Part shown: one piece after another, positions 10,966 to 22,461 of the stretch
Position numbering within the stretch: position 1 is the first letter of the stretch
Layout: the number at the start of each line of letters is the position of its first letter
Source: Zygnema cylindricum
Lineage: Eukaryota; Streptophyta; Zygnematophyceae; Zygnematales; Zygnemataceae
Assembly (NCBI GenBank): GCA_037447655.1
Contig: JBBHKE010000834.1
Span: 332,499-396,498 of the forward strand
Reading direction: 5' to 3'
Length of the DNA: 64,000 nt
Made by a program: the position numbers and the translations under genes
Notes under the pieces: generated by a model
What the model was told of the DNA's origin: nothing
The model's input: the letters and a program-made list of their open reading frames with translations, nothing else
Databases searched by the model: none

Positions 10966-11545
10966 CATCTGTGCCATAGTTCAAAAGTAGGCTTTTTTTA
11001 TGGTAGGCCTTTGGTAGGCGCACAAAATTTTGCAAAAAACTCGCGCAACTTAGGCATACTGTATGTGTGTGCGTCGTGCACACTCCTGTACGAATGTCCG
11101 AATCTGACGTAAGATCAAAGTACAGCTCACGCCGCCGGACGAAATTTTTAGCGAACTGACACGGCGTAAGATGACATTCCGAGGGAAAAGGCACCAACGG
11201 GGTTGGTCCGTAGGTTTTGGTAATTTTTTTGGTAATGTGGTATTTTTTATTTTTTCGTCCCATACTGCCTGGTTGGTCAATTTGAGGCTTTATTTAGTGT
11301 GGCCCTCAAAATTGAAGATGCTAATATAACATGATTGTCCTTTCGTAAGTTGTGTTATGGGCTTTTCATGTGATCTTTTTAAAATCGCCTACTTTGATCA
11401 ACTACCGTTCGATCGTCCAAATCTGACGGTTTAAATAAAAAGTCCCTCAAAACTCACAGAAATATTTTTTTTTGTCCGATTTTTTTTCAAAATTTAGACA
11501 TGTCGTTTAATTCTCTATCGATCGATGTGCAACTCAACCCTGTCC
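10966..11545 (+). repeat. dispersed repeat R1, copy 1
   Basis: Matches 24171-24600 in inverse orientation: 'atggtaggcctttggtaggc', then 'aggcatactgtatg', then 'tcctttcgtaagttgtgtta', then 'ctatcgatcgatgtgcaact'. This copy carries about 130 bp (around 11165-11290) absent from the other. No coding potential or clear termini, so the class is unknown. Confidence 0.75.
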
Positions 11546-11939
11546 CTATTTTATTTCATTTTGCGGCCAATACAATATGGGTCTTAAGGGCATATTGTAT
11601 GTTTTGCGTACAATAGGCATATTGTATGGGCGTACGGTGACCTACTTTTGAACTATGATCTGTGCGCTCTACTACGCTTCATGAAACTACTGTACGGACG
11701 CCCAATTTTTTGCACGTTTAGTCCGTATTTCAAGGAATCAAAAAGTATTGTCAGTAAATTACTGACGTTAATTTAATGTTATTGGCAATACGTCCAGTTT
11801 TCTGTTACTACTACTTTATTACTGAAAGATATTATTACTGTAACCAATCGCTCGTATCGAAAGCTTGACCTGAAACATTTTATTAAAGTCGCCAGAGTGC
11901 TTTGCATCTAAGGAATCCCAGCCGTTAATTCGTCCACCT
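11546..11939. other. intergenic, R1-like fragments only
   Basis: Contains repeated 'gcatattgtatg' words and a short R1-like piece ('cctacttttgaactatgat') near 11641. Nothing else was recognised. Confidence 0.4.
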
Positions 11940-12260
11940 AAAATCTGCCGTGCCTGGATGCGAAGTTGCGAACATTGATTGGGCCGTCCTGTGACCATAA
12001 ATACGGTACGGCACGAACTACAAGACCATGGTTTTAATGCGCAGGTTCTGCCCGTTCCACTGCGAACCTGCAATGAATACTATGCTGCGGCCGTTTGGCA
12101 GCAGGCGTCACGCGATCGACTCATGACAGCGGCACACACTGGTGTTACTAATTACTGCGAGGCGGACGGTTCGAAGCCGCATTTAATAAAACTGCGCGCA
12201 GTCAACCATCAAGCGATGGTCGATGGTGCACTGGGCGTACCGTACTGAACTGTACCGTAC
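11940..12260 (+). pseudogene. possible Tc1/mariner transposase remnant
   Basis: The frame through 11979 reads GRPVTINTVRHELQDHGF, which resembles the second helix-turn-helix of Tc1-type transposases (G-R-x-V-S-x-x-T-V-R-R-x-L). Some 40-60 residues further on the frame loosely recalls the region before the first catalytic Asp. A stop lies directly upstream and no DDE triad can be traced, so any such gene is dead. Local base composition is more GC-rich than its surroundings. The assignment rests on one motif. Confidence 0.35.
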
Positions 12261-13345
12261 TGTAGCGGCAAAGAAAAGTAGAAAACTGTTCGCTCTATGC
12301 CTTGCGAAACCGTTCTAGCGCATGTGCATGGACATGGTCCGCATGCCTGCGCATGTTCGCCTGTGAAAAGTATTCAAGTAAGCTCGTTTCAAGCGTGCGA
12401 CCCGACCTCTAAGCGTAAAACTACAATGGCAAAAAAAATAAAAGTCAGTATAATCTGCAATTTGGACCCCATTTCCTCGGGAAAACGTACATGTTTTAAA
12501 ATGTGTTACGGAGACAGCTGATTTTTCCCATCATACCCGCGGGAGACTGCGGCATTAACTTGGGCGCATTCACGCGTGGAATTTTCTGTTTGCGACACAC
12601 GTGCAACAAACCCTAGCGTTTTTCAGTGTAGGGCGGTGGGATGTGTTGAAGGATTCTCTGTAAATAGAGTGGACCGAAATCGCACGTCATAATAAGTAAA
12701 TGAGTGTTGCTGCCACTGATAGCTCGACAGTGTACGGCGGGCGTCAAGAAGGTACACGACCCGTACCTGTCATCAACAGGGGAATGTTTCGGGCTCTTGG
12801 CACGTTTCCTTCCAGCCAAATGGAACACGACAAACATAATGCGATATCGTCCGATGTTTTCAGAAGATTTTCCAGATCGCAGGTTTTTCGTCGGATTTTA
12901 CGGCTCAATCGAGATTTTTTCTTACAGATTCTTGTCGTGACGAGAATATTAGAACGAAAGTGGCCCGCGTACGGCCACAAGGGCCTGACCAAACTTGATG
13001 AGCACTATCCGTACATTTCAAGCGTCGCCTAGCTGAAAATTACAATCCTTTGGCTATAATCCATTTAAAGGAAATGTCTGTAGTAGCGGAGAGCCCTTCG
13101 TTAACGTAAAAAGTAAAAGGACCGGGGAGCATGTTTCCTCCCAAACAAAAAAAAACGACCACACTTTCCTCGTTAGAGAGGCGACCAACCATAATTAGAC
13201 ACGTGAAAGGGGTCCATACAGTAATGTCGGTCGTAGTCCCGGAAATATGACGTCGTCACATCGCACGATCCAGGAAAAAAAATATGCGAGAAAAAAAAAG
13301 TCTGAAAAAAAGCCTGCTCCAACGGTAAAAACTTACTGTACGGTA
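12261..13345. other. intergenic, nothing recognised
   Basis: Overlapping short open frames at 12613-13032 on both strands encode no domain I recognise, and their overlap suggests chance. No repeat boundaries were found. Confidence 0.4.
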
Positions 13346-13560
13346 CACCTTGTATCGCTATTAGTGTTAATTTATTTTTTGCCAGTTAAAACATCTTTTT
13401 TTCCGTACACATTTGTACTATTTTCAATTTGAGACCGCCAATTGGAGGCCGAGAATCATACCTTTCAATCGCAACCGTCACATTCACAATCCGACAAGTG
13501 TGTACGGAAAAAATATGTTTTAAGAGGCGAAAAAAACATTAACACAGCGATACACGGTGG
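13346..13560. mobile_element. TA-type MITE, family C, copy 2
   Basis: Ends CACCTTGTATCGCTATTAG and a degenerate right end (CAGCGATACACGGTGG), flanked by TA. Internal arms carry 'ttaaaacatctttttttccg' and its complement. Non-coding. Confidence 0.75.
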
Positions 13561-13679
13561 TAGTGTATTAAAGATGCCAAAATAATATCGTTTAAATGTA
13601 TACAAAATCTTCTGTAAAAATAGTATTCTGACACAATCTTGGAACTGTTTCAGTTCTGTAATTTTTAGTCGCAATTTCG

Positions 13680-13795
13680 ATGTGATGAAGCATATCCGGT
13701 AAAGGGAGGGGAAGAGAGGGAAAGGGAGGGAAAAGGAGGAGAAGGGAGGGAAAAGGAGGAGAAGGGAGGGAAACGAAGGGGAAGCTGGACGAACG
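13680..13795 (+). repeat. purine minisatellite (GGGAGGGAAAAGGAGGAGAA-like)
   Basis: Repeats of a roughly 20-bp purine unit on the plus strand, about 100 bp before the assembly gap. Confidence 0.7.
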
Positions 13796-13899
13796 CTCCC
13801 TTTCTCTCTTATATTTACTTTACAAGGAATGCATTTTTTAGGGTTGAAAATATTATCAACTCAAGTTGAAAAAAGGCGAAAGGTAGAGTGTCGACTTCA

Positions 13900-13909
13900 N
13901 NNNNNNNNN
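13900..13909. other. assembly gap (10 N)
   Basis: Ten N bases. The gap cuts the family A MITE that continues at 13910, so the flanking join is not verified. Confidence 0.99.
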
Positions 13910-14313
13910 AAAACTACACTAACTAAAAAATAGAATCGCGCTCGCACGTGAAATCGCACTAAACAAAAAAATCAATCACATCGAAAAAAAGCCGTTCGCA
14001 TAACTCTCGTCCGTCGACAGCATCGTCGTCAGTGTGAACATTAACTGACATTCAGCGTGACAAATAGTACTAACTTCATGATGACGTCAAACTATACGGA
14101 CTGACAGATTTTGTACACCACGTAATTTAGTGTTCATAATTTCAGCGCGGATAATTATTGCCGACATAACCCAATATAGAGTACTTAAATAAATTAGAGT
14201 AAACTTCCTCGGTGAAAAATTTCTATCACACAAATTATAGTTCATTACTCTAATTGTTTTTTTTTGTTTTTTTACTCTAATTTTTTCTTTACTCTAATTA
14301 CGATTCGCAGTGT
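13910..14313. mobile_element. TA-type MITE, family A, copy 2 (cut by gap)
   Basis: Reverse-complement match to 120-560, ending in CTCTAATTACGATTCGCAGTG followed by TA. The other terminus is lost in the gap. Confidence 0.75.
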
Positions 14314-16106
14314 AGTGTTGACAACTCTTTTTAGGTTAAGTGGCCAAAATGAGACACGTGGCAAAATGCACTTTGTATTTAGTTTTTAAACAATGTTAAC
14401 CTTAAAAATTTGTTAATTTTAAAAGTGATTGGTTAGGCAACTCTGGTGCAAGCGAATATGTTTTTAACATCAATTTGGAAATTGTGGAAGGTAAATTCCA
14501 AACAAAATTTGTGTGCATTTAAAGTTTTCAACTTTTTAACCATCACAGATTAATTGCAAATACTGAGAAGATGGATTGATGTGACTTAATGTAATAATAC
14601 AAAAAAAACAATGGATTATTCATGGCATTACAATGAAAGCTTTTATGTATAAAGAAAGCACAAAAGCTCATGAGAAGATATAAGGATGACCATTTTTGTT
14701 CAAAAAAGAAACAAAAAATCTCTTTATGGAATAATCAAAACAAAAAAGGTACATATCTTTTAGAAATTGGAGCAATCCCAACCGCCTTGAGACTAGAGGC
14801 GGTTTCAAAAAAAAAAAAAAAATGTCAAAAACCGTTTTAACTACCTTGTGCTTTAGGAATAGAAAGCAAACCTCTTCCTGTTTTTAGCCACTACAGGACA
14901 AAAAGGAGATTTGCTTTGCATACCTATGGCATGTTACTACTTTACAGATTAAGTACTTTCCGAATAGACTAGAAATCACACAATGGTGACTAGAGATTAT
15001 ACATCTATTCGATCCTAAAACATGGCTTTGAAAACTACAAAATTTTCCGCTTCTCTATAATGAAAAAGAATGAAACCTTACTAACTTTTCCAAAACCCTA
15101 ACAAATATTTGAAACCAAAATGGCTAGAATCATGTTGAACCTAGAACATGGTTAGTTGGTTACCAATTGGCAAGAAATACAATTTTTCATGAATACAAAT
15201 CCAAACCTAACTTATTTTAACCAAACAAGACCCTCAAACAATTTGCGAATCCTATTGCACCATGTTTTCCCAAAACAATTCTCCACTTTCTAATTCATTC
15301 TTTTCAATAAAGTATTTTGTCTTCAATCACGAAATATTTTGAATCCAAAGTTGAAATCGCAGAAATAGAGATAAAATCCTGCAACCGTATCAAATAAAAA
15401 AATCATGAGACCAACAAAAGGATATGATTTGACGACGTAACTGTTTCAAAACTTTTAGGCTTTAACCTACGAAGCTAAAAGGTCAAAAGGAAGTACTTAC
15501 TGCTATTAGTTTGAAATACTTTCATGATTTTGAATTGAAAGTATTAGACTATTAGCCCTTATTAGATAACGTCCGTATTATATGCGTATTTTAAGTTCGT
15601 GCTATTCCGTAAAGTCAAATGCGCGAACACTAAATCCGTCTACATTACCGTAGAGGAGAGCCAGAAATTATGTTTATCATATCATATTATCATGTATGCT
15701 GAGGTCTTTCGAGTGTGATCTATCCTACTCTCTTTCTCTCTCTCTCTCTCTCTCTCTACCTCCCTCTCATATACGCCTGTCTGTCTGGACTGGTTTCCCT
15801 AAAAGTGGAGATTGTCCATTAGTGACGTCACAATATGCGATTTGTAAGTCTATTCTATCCCTCTCTCTCACCTCTTTTCTCTCCCTCTGTGAAAACCAAC
15901 ACCCTATGTCACGATATCAGTTGAATATCCTTAGTCCCTTTATGTCAATTTTTGAATGCAAAAAATATGCAAAATCCATGAAAAGCAAAGCCAAAATCTT
16001 AACCTAGAGAAATAAGAAAAACTCAATCATACCTTTCCTACGAGGAATAGAAAAATCCGACCGTACCTTCTTCTTGTTAATAAAGAAGTTAATCTCGCGG
16101 AAAAAT
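14314..16106. other. intergenic, downstream of the PAN gene
   Basis: AT-rich DNA without a recognisable gene. A (TC)n run lies at about 15718-15758 and a second pyrimidine tract near 15858-15890. The 3'UTR of the minus-strand PAN gene probably occupies the last few hundred bases. Confidence 0.45.
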
Positions 16107-19100
16107 TTAACATTTCAGATACGCTTCCGGAGAAGTGGTCTTATTTTCGGTTTCCAAAGAGTCTATGAGACGACATTCCTCTTTCTCATAGTAGAATCCC
16201 ATGCATCTAGAATCTTCATTGCAAGTTTTGACGCAAACCGTTTCGTTAACTTTTAAAGTGTTGTACTCTTGTCTTCTTTCCTGCAAAAAAATAATGATCA
16301 AACAGATAACGAAATGTTTAGATTCATTTAAGAGGAGAAATCTTTCCTTCTTTCCTATGAAAAGAAAAATGATAAAACGGATAATGAAATGATTGAATAA
16401 CCTTCCATCTTTTCACAGTGTATGAGTGTGTGTTGACATTTTATGGTTGAGAAAAAAATGATTTCAATACATCTGTTTATTTTAAGCAGCAACTTTTATC
16501 AGTGCAAGTATCAATCAAGTGAAGGAGCTCTTTTGTTGTTTTCATAGGTACAAGAGGAGTTTAGGATCCCTTTATTCTTTGCAAATTATATGGAAGTGAC
16601 TTTTAGGGTTCTTACCTGACGTTGGAAACCAGGATGATTGACTCCACAGGCCTCTGCAATCAGCAAAAATGACAAAAACCAAATGTCAGAGAATTGAATA
16701 CAGTACAGCTATGATACAAATGTTGACTCAACGTTCATGATTAATAAAGTCACATAACTTCCAGAGCATATTTACAGTGCATTTTTGTATGAGAGTATAT
16801 TTCACAAGTTAAAACACGAAATAGTAAAAGACTTAACACTTGTCTGCGGATCAAAAACGCAAAATCATCAAAATCATCAAAATCAAAAAAAAATCTCAAG
16901 CACCTGAATTGGTAAAGACTGATATTGATGTTTCTAAATCGGATCTCGAGATGTCTTCAACTTTTAGAGAAGGAGGAGGTTCTCGTGAGACACAGGCGAC
17001 GAATGAGTCTGTTCCTGGAAGAGGAAGGGGAGCCGCAAGAGCTTGTTTCAAAAAGCACTCTGTTTTGTTGAAGAAAGTGAATCCCACACACAAATCGTCA
17101 TTTTCACATTGTTTAGCACATTGAGCCGCTGTTCTCGGCCGAATGTAAAATAAGTCGACAGTGAAAAAATCGGTGTCTGGAATCCGGAGGAATCCCTTCA
17201 CAGTACTACCACAAGTTTCTGCAAAGAAGAACAGAGAAGATAAAGGCTGTTACTGGTAGTACAAATAAAGGCTACTGTAGACATTAGGGGAAAAAACTAG
17301 AGTTGATATGTTCCAACTGTCAACTTTTCTATATGACTTTATTCATATCAAAAACCTTGGTTCAACAGTTTACCAATTTGAATCCAGTCTTAGCATCGCA
17401 AGGATCTTATGATCTTTTCACGTCACATCTATCAGTTGCCTATGCATTTGCAAGGATGAGAAAATCATTACCTGCATGATTAATCTCTTTTCTTGTGAGA
17501 GAGTTTTGATCGTCCGCTTGGGTTTTGATGTCAACATCCGGTTGCTCTTTCGGATCATCATGCTGCTGGTCTTTGGTTTCAGCAGCCATGGTCAGAGAAG
17601 ACTGCAAATCAACTTGTTTGAAACTCTGAATCTGAGAAGACGAGGAAGAAGCACTTTGTAAAGTAATAGAACTTGACGGAGGAGGAGGGCTTGGAATCGG
17701 ACGTGAAATACAGAGAACATAGGAGTTGTTCCCTACGGATGTTTGAGCATAACTGCTCAAAGATCTTTTTAAGAAACAACCGTTTCCGTTGACAAAGAAA
17801 AACCCTACACAGGCAGATTCGATAATACATTGTCGACTGCATTCGGCGAGGGTTCGTGGACTTAGGTAGTAAATATTTTGGTTGAAGGCGTTTGTATCTG
17901 GGATGAGAATATATCCAGGAAAAACTGCTCCACACAGACCTGCAAATGACAACTTTTTATAGGTCAGTCTGGTTCTGCGACAAAAAGATTTTTTTTTTTT
18001 TTCCCTTCATCGTTTTTTTTCATTTTGTTTTAATTGTCAACAAATCATGCGATAATTTTGGTAAGCATAGTTTCTGCTTCATAAGAGTATGTTATTTGTA
18101 CCAAGAAAATGGAAAACCATAACATCGGAGAAATTTTCATATCAAGAAAGTGAAAAGGCATAACACTTAACAAATCCACGCTGTATCCAAGTTATCCAAG
18201 TTGTTACCCAAGATGTAGTTTTCCATCTTATCTTTTTATTGTATAAGAAAGCGGAAAATTATGGCATCTGACAATTTTTTGTGCCAAGAAAACAGAAAAC
18301 CATAAAATTGATGTTTTTCATACCAAGACGGTGGAGAACCAAAACCGTAACATTTGACAAATTATTGTACATAAAAAGTGAAAATGCATAACATGGCAAG
18401 AAATTCTTTTATAATATGACTCAGATTCACGCAAATTTTTCGACAAGGAAGGTTGGTTTTACCTGCAGGTGGCGGGGGAGAAGGGACAGAAGTACTGAGA
18501 GTGGGAGTTCCGGGGGGTGGAAGGGGTGGTGGAGGCTTTGTCATGCAAAGAGGCAAATAAGTATCTTGAGTGGTGGAAAGAACAGGAGAGGAGAGCCATC
18601 TTTTTAATCGACAATTTGTTCCTTCCATAGTAAATCCGACACAAAATGGATTCTTAGTACATAAATCTCCACATTGTCTGGGAGTTAAGTAACCAAAACT
18701 GTCCAAATTCCAGCCTTTGAATAGAACCATTTTAGGGAAAACGAAATATCCTGGCACAATTCCTCCACAAGATCCAACTGGAGAGAGAGAGGGAGAGAGA
18801 GAGAGGGAGAGAGGGAGAAAGGGAGAGAAGGAGAGAGGGAGAGAAGGAGAGAGTCAGCAAACGACATCCAAACTTCACAGTTGAACTACATGATTCGCAT
18901 GGATTTAAAAATGAATTTAAAGACATTTTCGGTAGATTTTTTTTGGATATTCCTAAGCCAAATCAAGTGAGGTCAAAGATATAAGAGGAAAGAAAAAAAA
19001 TTAGAAGAAAACAAACAAAGCAGTTGTGATGAGCCTTATCAATGTACCTGGTGGGGGAGGAGGTGGGGAACGAGAAGTGAGAGACGGAGGAGGAGAAGAC

Positions 19101-20341
19101 CTCTGTGGTGGTGAAGGAGGAGGAGACCTCCGTGGTGGTAGAGGAGGAGGAGGAGAAGGAGGAGGAGACCTCTGTGGGGGTCGAGGAGGAGGTGGAGATG
19201 GAGGAGGAGGTGAAGGAGATGGTATAGATGAGGATGGTACAGTAGTGGGTTGTGGAGCTGGAGAGGAAGGATCACATGGTAAATAAGAATCCTGAGTTGA
19301 TTCTATTGCATCAGAAAGTATTCCTTTCATTCTACAACTTGTTCCCTCCATTGTAAATCCCACACAGGCGGAATTAGCGTTACAAGCTGTCGCACATTCT
19401 TCGGGACTCACTAATCCGAGAAGGTTTACGTTATTTCCTCGGAATAATACGACATTCGGATAATAGAAGTACCCGGAGACTCTCATTCCACATGATTCTG
19501 CAGAAACGGAAAGAAAAGGGAAAAGGAGAAGGAATAGGAAAAGAAAAAGAAAGAGAAAGAGAAAAGAAAGAGGAAGAGAAAGAGAAAGAGAAAGGAGAAG
19601 GTAAAGAAAGGGAAAGTAAAAGAAAAAGGGAAAGAAAGGAAAAAGAGAAGGAAAAGAAAAAGGAAAAAGTAAAGGAAAAGGAAAAGGAAGAGGGAAAGGA
19701 AGAGGAAAAGGAAGAGAAAGAGAAAGACGAAAAAAAGGAAATGGAAAAGCAAGAACAAAAGGGAAACCAAAAGTCAAAAATGGAAAATGGAAAATCAACA
19801 TAAAGAAAATCAAAAATCGAAAAACGAAACGAAACGAAAAGAAAGAAATGAAACAAAGAAGAACAAAATAAAAAAAGATGGAGAAAAAGCGTGAAAAGAA
19901 AGAGTTTGGGTCACCATTCATGTATCTCTTTTATGTTTCAAATTCGAGTTTTAAGAAGGGATCTAAAAATATGGCAAATTTTCTTTGAATATTTTTTTTT
20001 TCGGAAATATAGAGTTTAAGACTTGATTTTGAGCATGTGGATTTTGCATTTTTTGTCATTTCTCGGATCATATTTGATGAAATTAAACTCGTAAGGCCAC
20101 AAAATTCATTAACAATGGGAGGACTGACAGAAAATTGAAAAGAATGGAAGAAAAACAAGAAAAAAAAAAGGATTGAAATATATTAGGACTCCGATTGAAA
20201 AATTGGGAAGAAAGTAAGAAAAAAGAAATAACAGGAGGGCGAAGACAGCGATAGAAGTGAAATACAGATTACACAATCTTTCAACGTACGGAAAATTGTG
20301 AAAAGGCAAAAAGGAAAAAAAGAAAAAAAAAAGAAATGCGG

Positions 20342-20386
<45 letters not shown>

Positions 20387-21956
20387 AAAAAAAAAAAAAA
20401 ACAAAGCCAAGAACACGAGGAACGAACCTGGAGGTGGAGGAGGAGAGGGAGGTGGAGGGGGTGGGGGAGGAGAAGGAGGAGGAGGGGAAGAAGGAGCTTG
20501 AAACCTTTGTCCGCATAAAGCTGTAATAGGATGGTCTACTGAAATTAAATTTGCCACATTTCCTTTTTCTTTAATCTTTAAATTGAGAACCAGGAGACCC
20601 TCGGGAATCGCAACGTAAGCAAAGTTCGGATCCTTGTATATGAATATTTGTCCCCCTGTCAAAACCAACAAAGATTTTTTTTTTTTTGTTTTAGCAATAG
20701 ACAATCCTAAATACCACACTTGGTAGCTTTCTTAGACTAAATTGTCGTACATTTCTGATTGGAAGGTCTAAAAAAAAGAAAAATGAAACGATAAATTTGA
20801 CTTTAATGTCTGCCTTTTAACCACATATACAATCATGTCTGTGTGTGCGAGAGAGAGAGAGGAGAAAGAGCGGGAGAGAGAGAGAAGAGAGAGAGACCGA
20901 GATAAGAGAAGAGAGAGAGAGAGACAGAGATAAGAGAGAGAGATAGAGAGAGAGAGAGAGAAAGAGAAAGAGAGAATCAGAGTAGTTCTTGGACTTACCA
21001 CTTTTTGATTCGGAGTTCATCGTGAAAGAATACGGCTCCCGATTACCGCTAACTCCATAAGTTTCCGTAAACTTGAAATAATCCACAATAAGATTAAATC
21101 CGAGCTCTGTCGGTCTCCCTCCTGCCACAAGAATTTGTTTGTTATTTTCGTCGATCGCAAAAGCATTCGGAATCGTCGAAGTCAGTGTGGAAGTTGCCTT
21201 AATTTTTCCATCGATCGGAAATCCATAACTATAAAGCTTATTCCCATCCGATAATACAGCCAAAAATCCTGTAGCTCCTGTAGAAGCTGACGGAGAACAC
21301 GTCAACTGAATCGGCTTAAACTGAACGGGAAAACTGCGAGTTAACGGATCCGTAGCATAGATCTTCGTTCCACTCACGACGAAGCTGTAAATAACATATA
21401 TCCCATCTCCTTTTGTGCATGAGAGAAGAACCGTTTTATCTCCACAATAAGAAGCTGAGGAACAAGAGACTCCTGAGATGAGTTTAGTACTATAAGAAGA
21501 AGTTGTTGAAAAAAGAATGGCTCCCCCTCCATAGATTCCATCGGCTATTAATAGAGTGGATCCGTCCGATGTCACGTCGACTATCGCAGCGTTTATCGGA
21601 GTGGGAATTTTAGAAGTTCTCATTGGTCCTCCAGAAGTTAAAATTACTTTATTAACCCAATTTTGTAAACTTGTGAGATAAGCTATTCCAGTTGGTCGAG
21701 AAATCGCACATGCGACAAATTTCGATCCCTTATCCGTTCCGGGATCCGTAAATTCTCCGACGAGAGATTGTTGTCCAAAATCAATCATGTAAGAATAATG
21801 GGAATAAGTCATATTTTCATTTGTTTGTTGACCCGCGAAAAATCCCACAGGAAAATCCAAAGCAAATTGGGCGTTGGATGAATAAATTTGGAGAAAAAAT
21901 GAAAAAAATGAAAAAATATAGAGCCGTACCGAGCGAATTGGAGACTCGGGAGTCAT
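16107..21956 (-). CDS. secreted multi-PAN/Apple-domain protein, eight exons, 981 aa
   Basis: Exons (minus strand): 21956-20999, 20655-20428, 19497-19048, 18777-18463, 17939-17472, 17218-16904, 16653-16616 and 16280-16107, all with GT-AG introns and one continuous frame to TAA. Residues 1-30 are a signal peptide (hydrophobic FSFFSFFLQIY, likely cut after SNA). Residues 31 to about 380 look like a beta-propeller (recurring short strands such as STLLIADGIYGGG, KQILVAGGRPTELG). Five PAN/Apple-like domains follow, starting near residues 396, 546, 651, 807 and 912, each with C-G-x(5,7)-G-Y/F, paired Cys, and a C-V/M-G-F core. Proline-rich linkers join the first ones. PAN/Apple folds bind protein or carbohydrate, so a cell-wall or matrix role is plausible but inferred. 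Exons 1-6 all end in phase 1 with a split Gly/Glu/Val codon, ideal for exon duplication. I know no named orthologue. Confidence 0.85.
16341..16400 (-). pseudogene. decayed copy of the PAN exon 8 acceptor and exon start
   Basis: On the minus strand 'catttcattatccgttttat' followed by 'catag|gaaagaagg' parallels the true junction 'catttcgttatctgtttgat' then 'gcag|gaaagaaga' 74 bp downstream. It is an intron copy of an exon edge including a plausible AG acceptor. Confidence 0.75.
18100..18400 (-). repeat. ~40-bp tandem repeat in PAN intron 4
   Basis: About six diverged units built around 'ccaagaaaatggaaaaccat' then 'aacat..gacaaattttt' lie between exons 4 and 5. Non-coding, intronic. Confidence 0.7.
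18781..18856 (-). repeat. CT-rich tract abutting the PAN exon 4 acceptor
   Basis: On the sense (minus) strand this is an about 75-bp CTCTCCCTCTC tract running straight into CCAG|TTGG, an extreme polypyrimidine tract for the 3' splice site. Confidence 0.85.
19504..19800 (-). repeat. ~300-bp pyrimidine tract before the PAN exon 3 acceptor
   Basis: TTTCC/CTTTTC repeats on the sense strand fill the last 300 bases of intron 2 up to CTGCAG|AATC. Open frames here on both strands are repeat artefacts. Confidence 0.85.
20298..20401 (-). repeat. poly-T-rich tract in PAN intron 2, near the donor
   Basis: A roughly 100-bp run, mostly T on the sense strand, beginning about 27 bases after the exon 2 donor. 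Confidence 0.85.
20846..20984 (-). repeat. CT microsatellite in PAN intron 1
   Basis: (CT)n with interruptions on the sense strand, starting within 20 bases of the exon 1 donor at 20998. Confidence 0.85.
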
Positions 21957-22376
21957 TTTTTTTAACCTACAAATAATTTCGGTAACGCTAATTGAAAGAA
22001 TGAAATAGTCACATAAAAATGAAAATGAAAACCGAAAAATGTGGATTCAATGGCTCAAATATCCCAAAAAAAAAAAATCCACCAAGACAATAAAGAATCT
22101 ATCGCGGATCTATTTAACCTGCAAACGACAAAAGATACAGAAACACACATAATATTAGGAGGAAATCTGAGTGCATACGAGAATGGTGAGCAGTATTCCT
22201 TCACTCCAAACAAGGAAGCAGACTTCAAATACAAATATACATATATGCCTATGTCCGTACACGGGTATAAATGGGGTCAGAAGCAAAAATGGCATTGCAC
22301 AACTTTGCGAAAGCGAGTAAAAATAAATCATTTTTTCGGAAAGTCTTGTGGGATGGATCTGTGGGTGGGTGTGTAT

Positions 22377-22461
<85 letters not shown>

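Noticed and set aside
12613-13032. Overlapping 74-110-residue frames
   Set aside because: Frames on both strands overlap each other and none shows family motifs.
19026-19286. Plus-strand Gly-rich open frame
   Set aside because: It is the antisense of the proline-rich linker of PAN exon 3.
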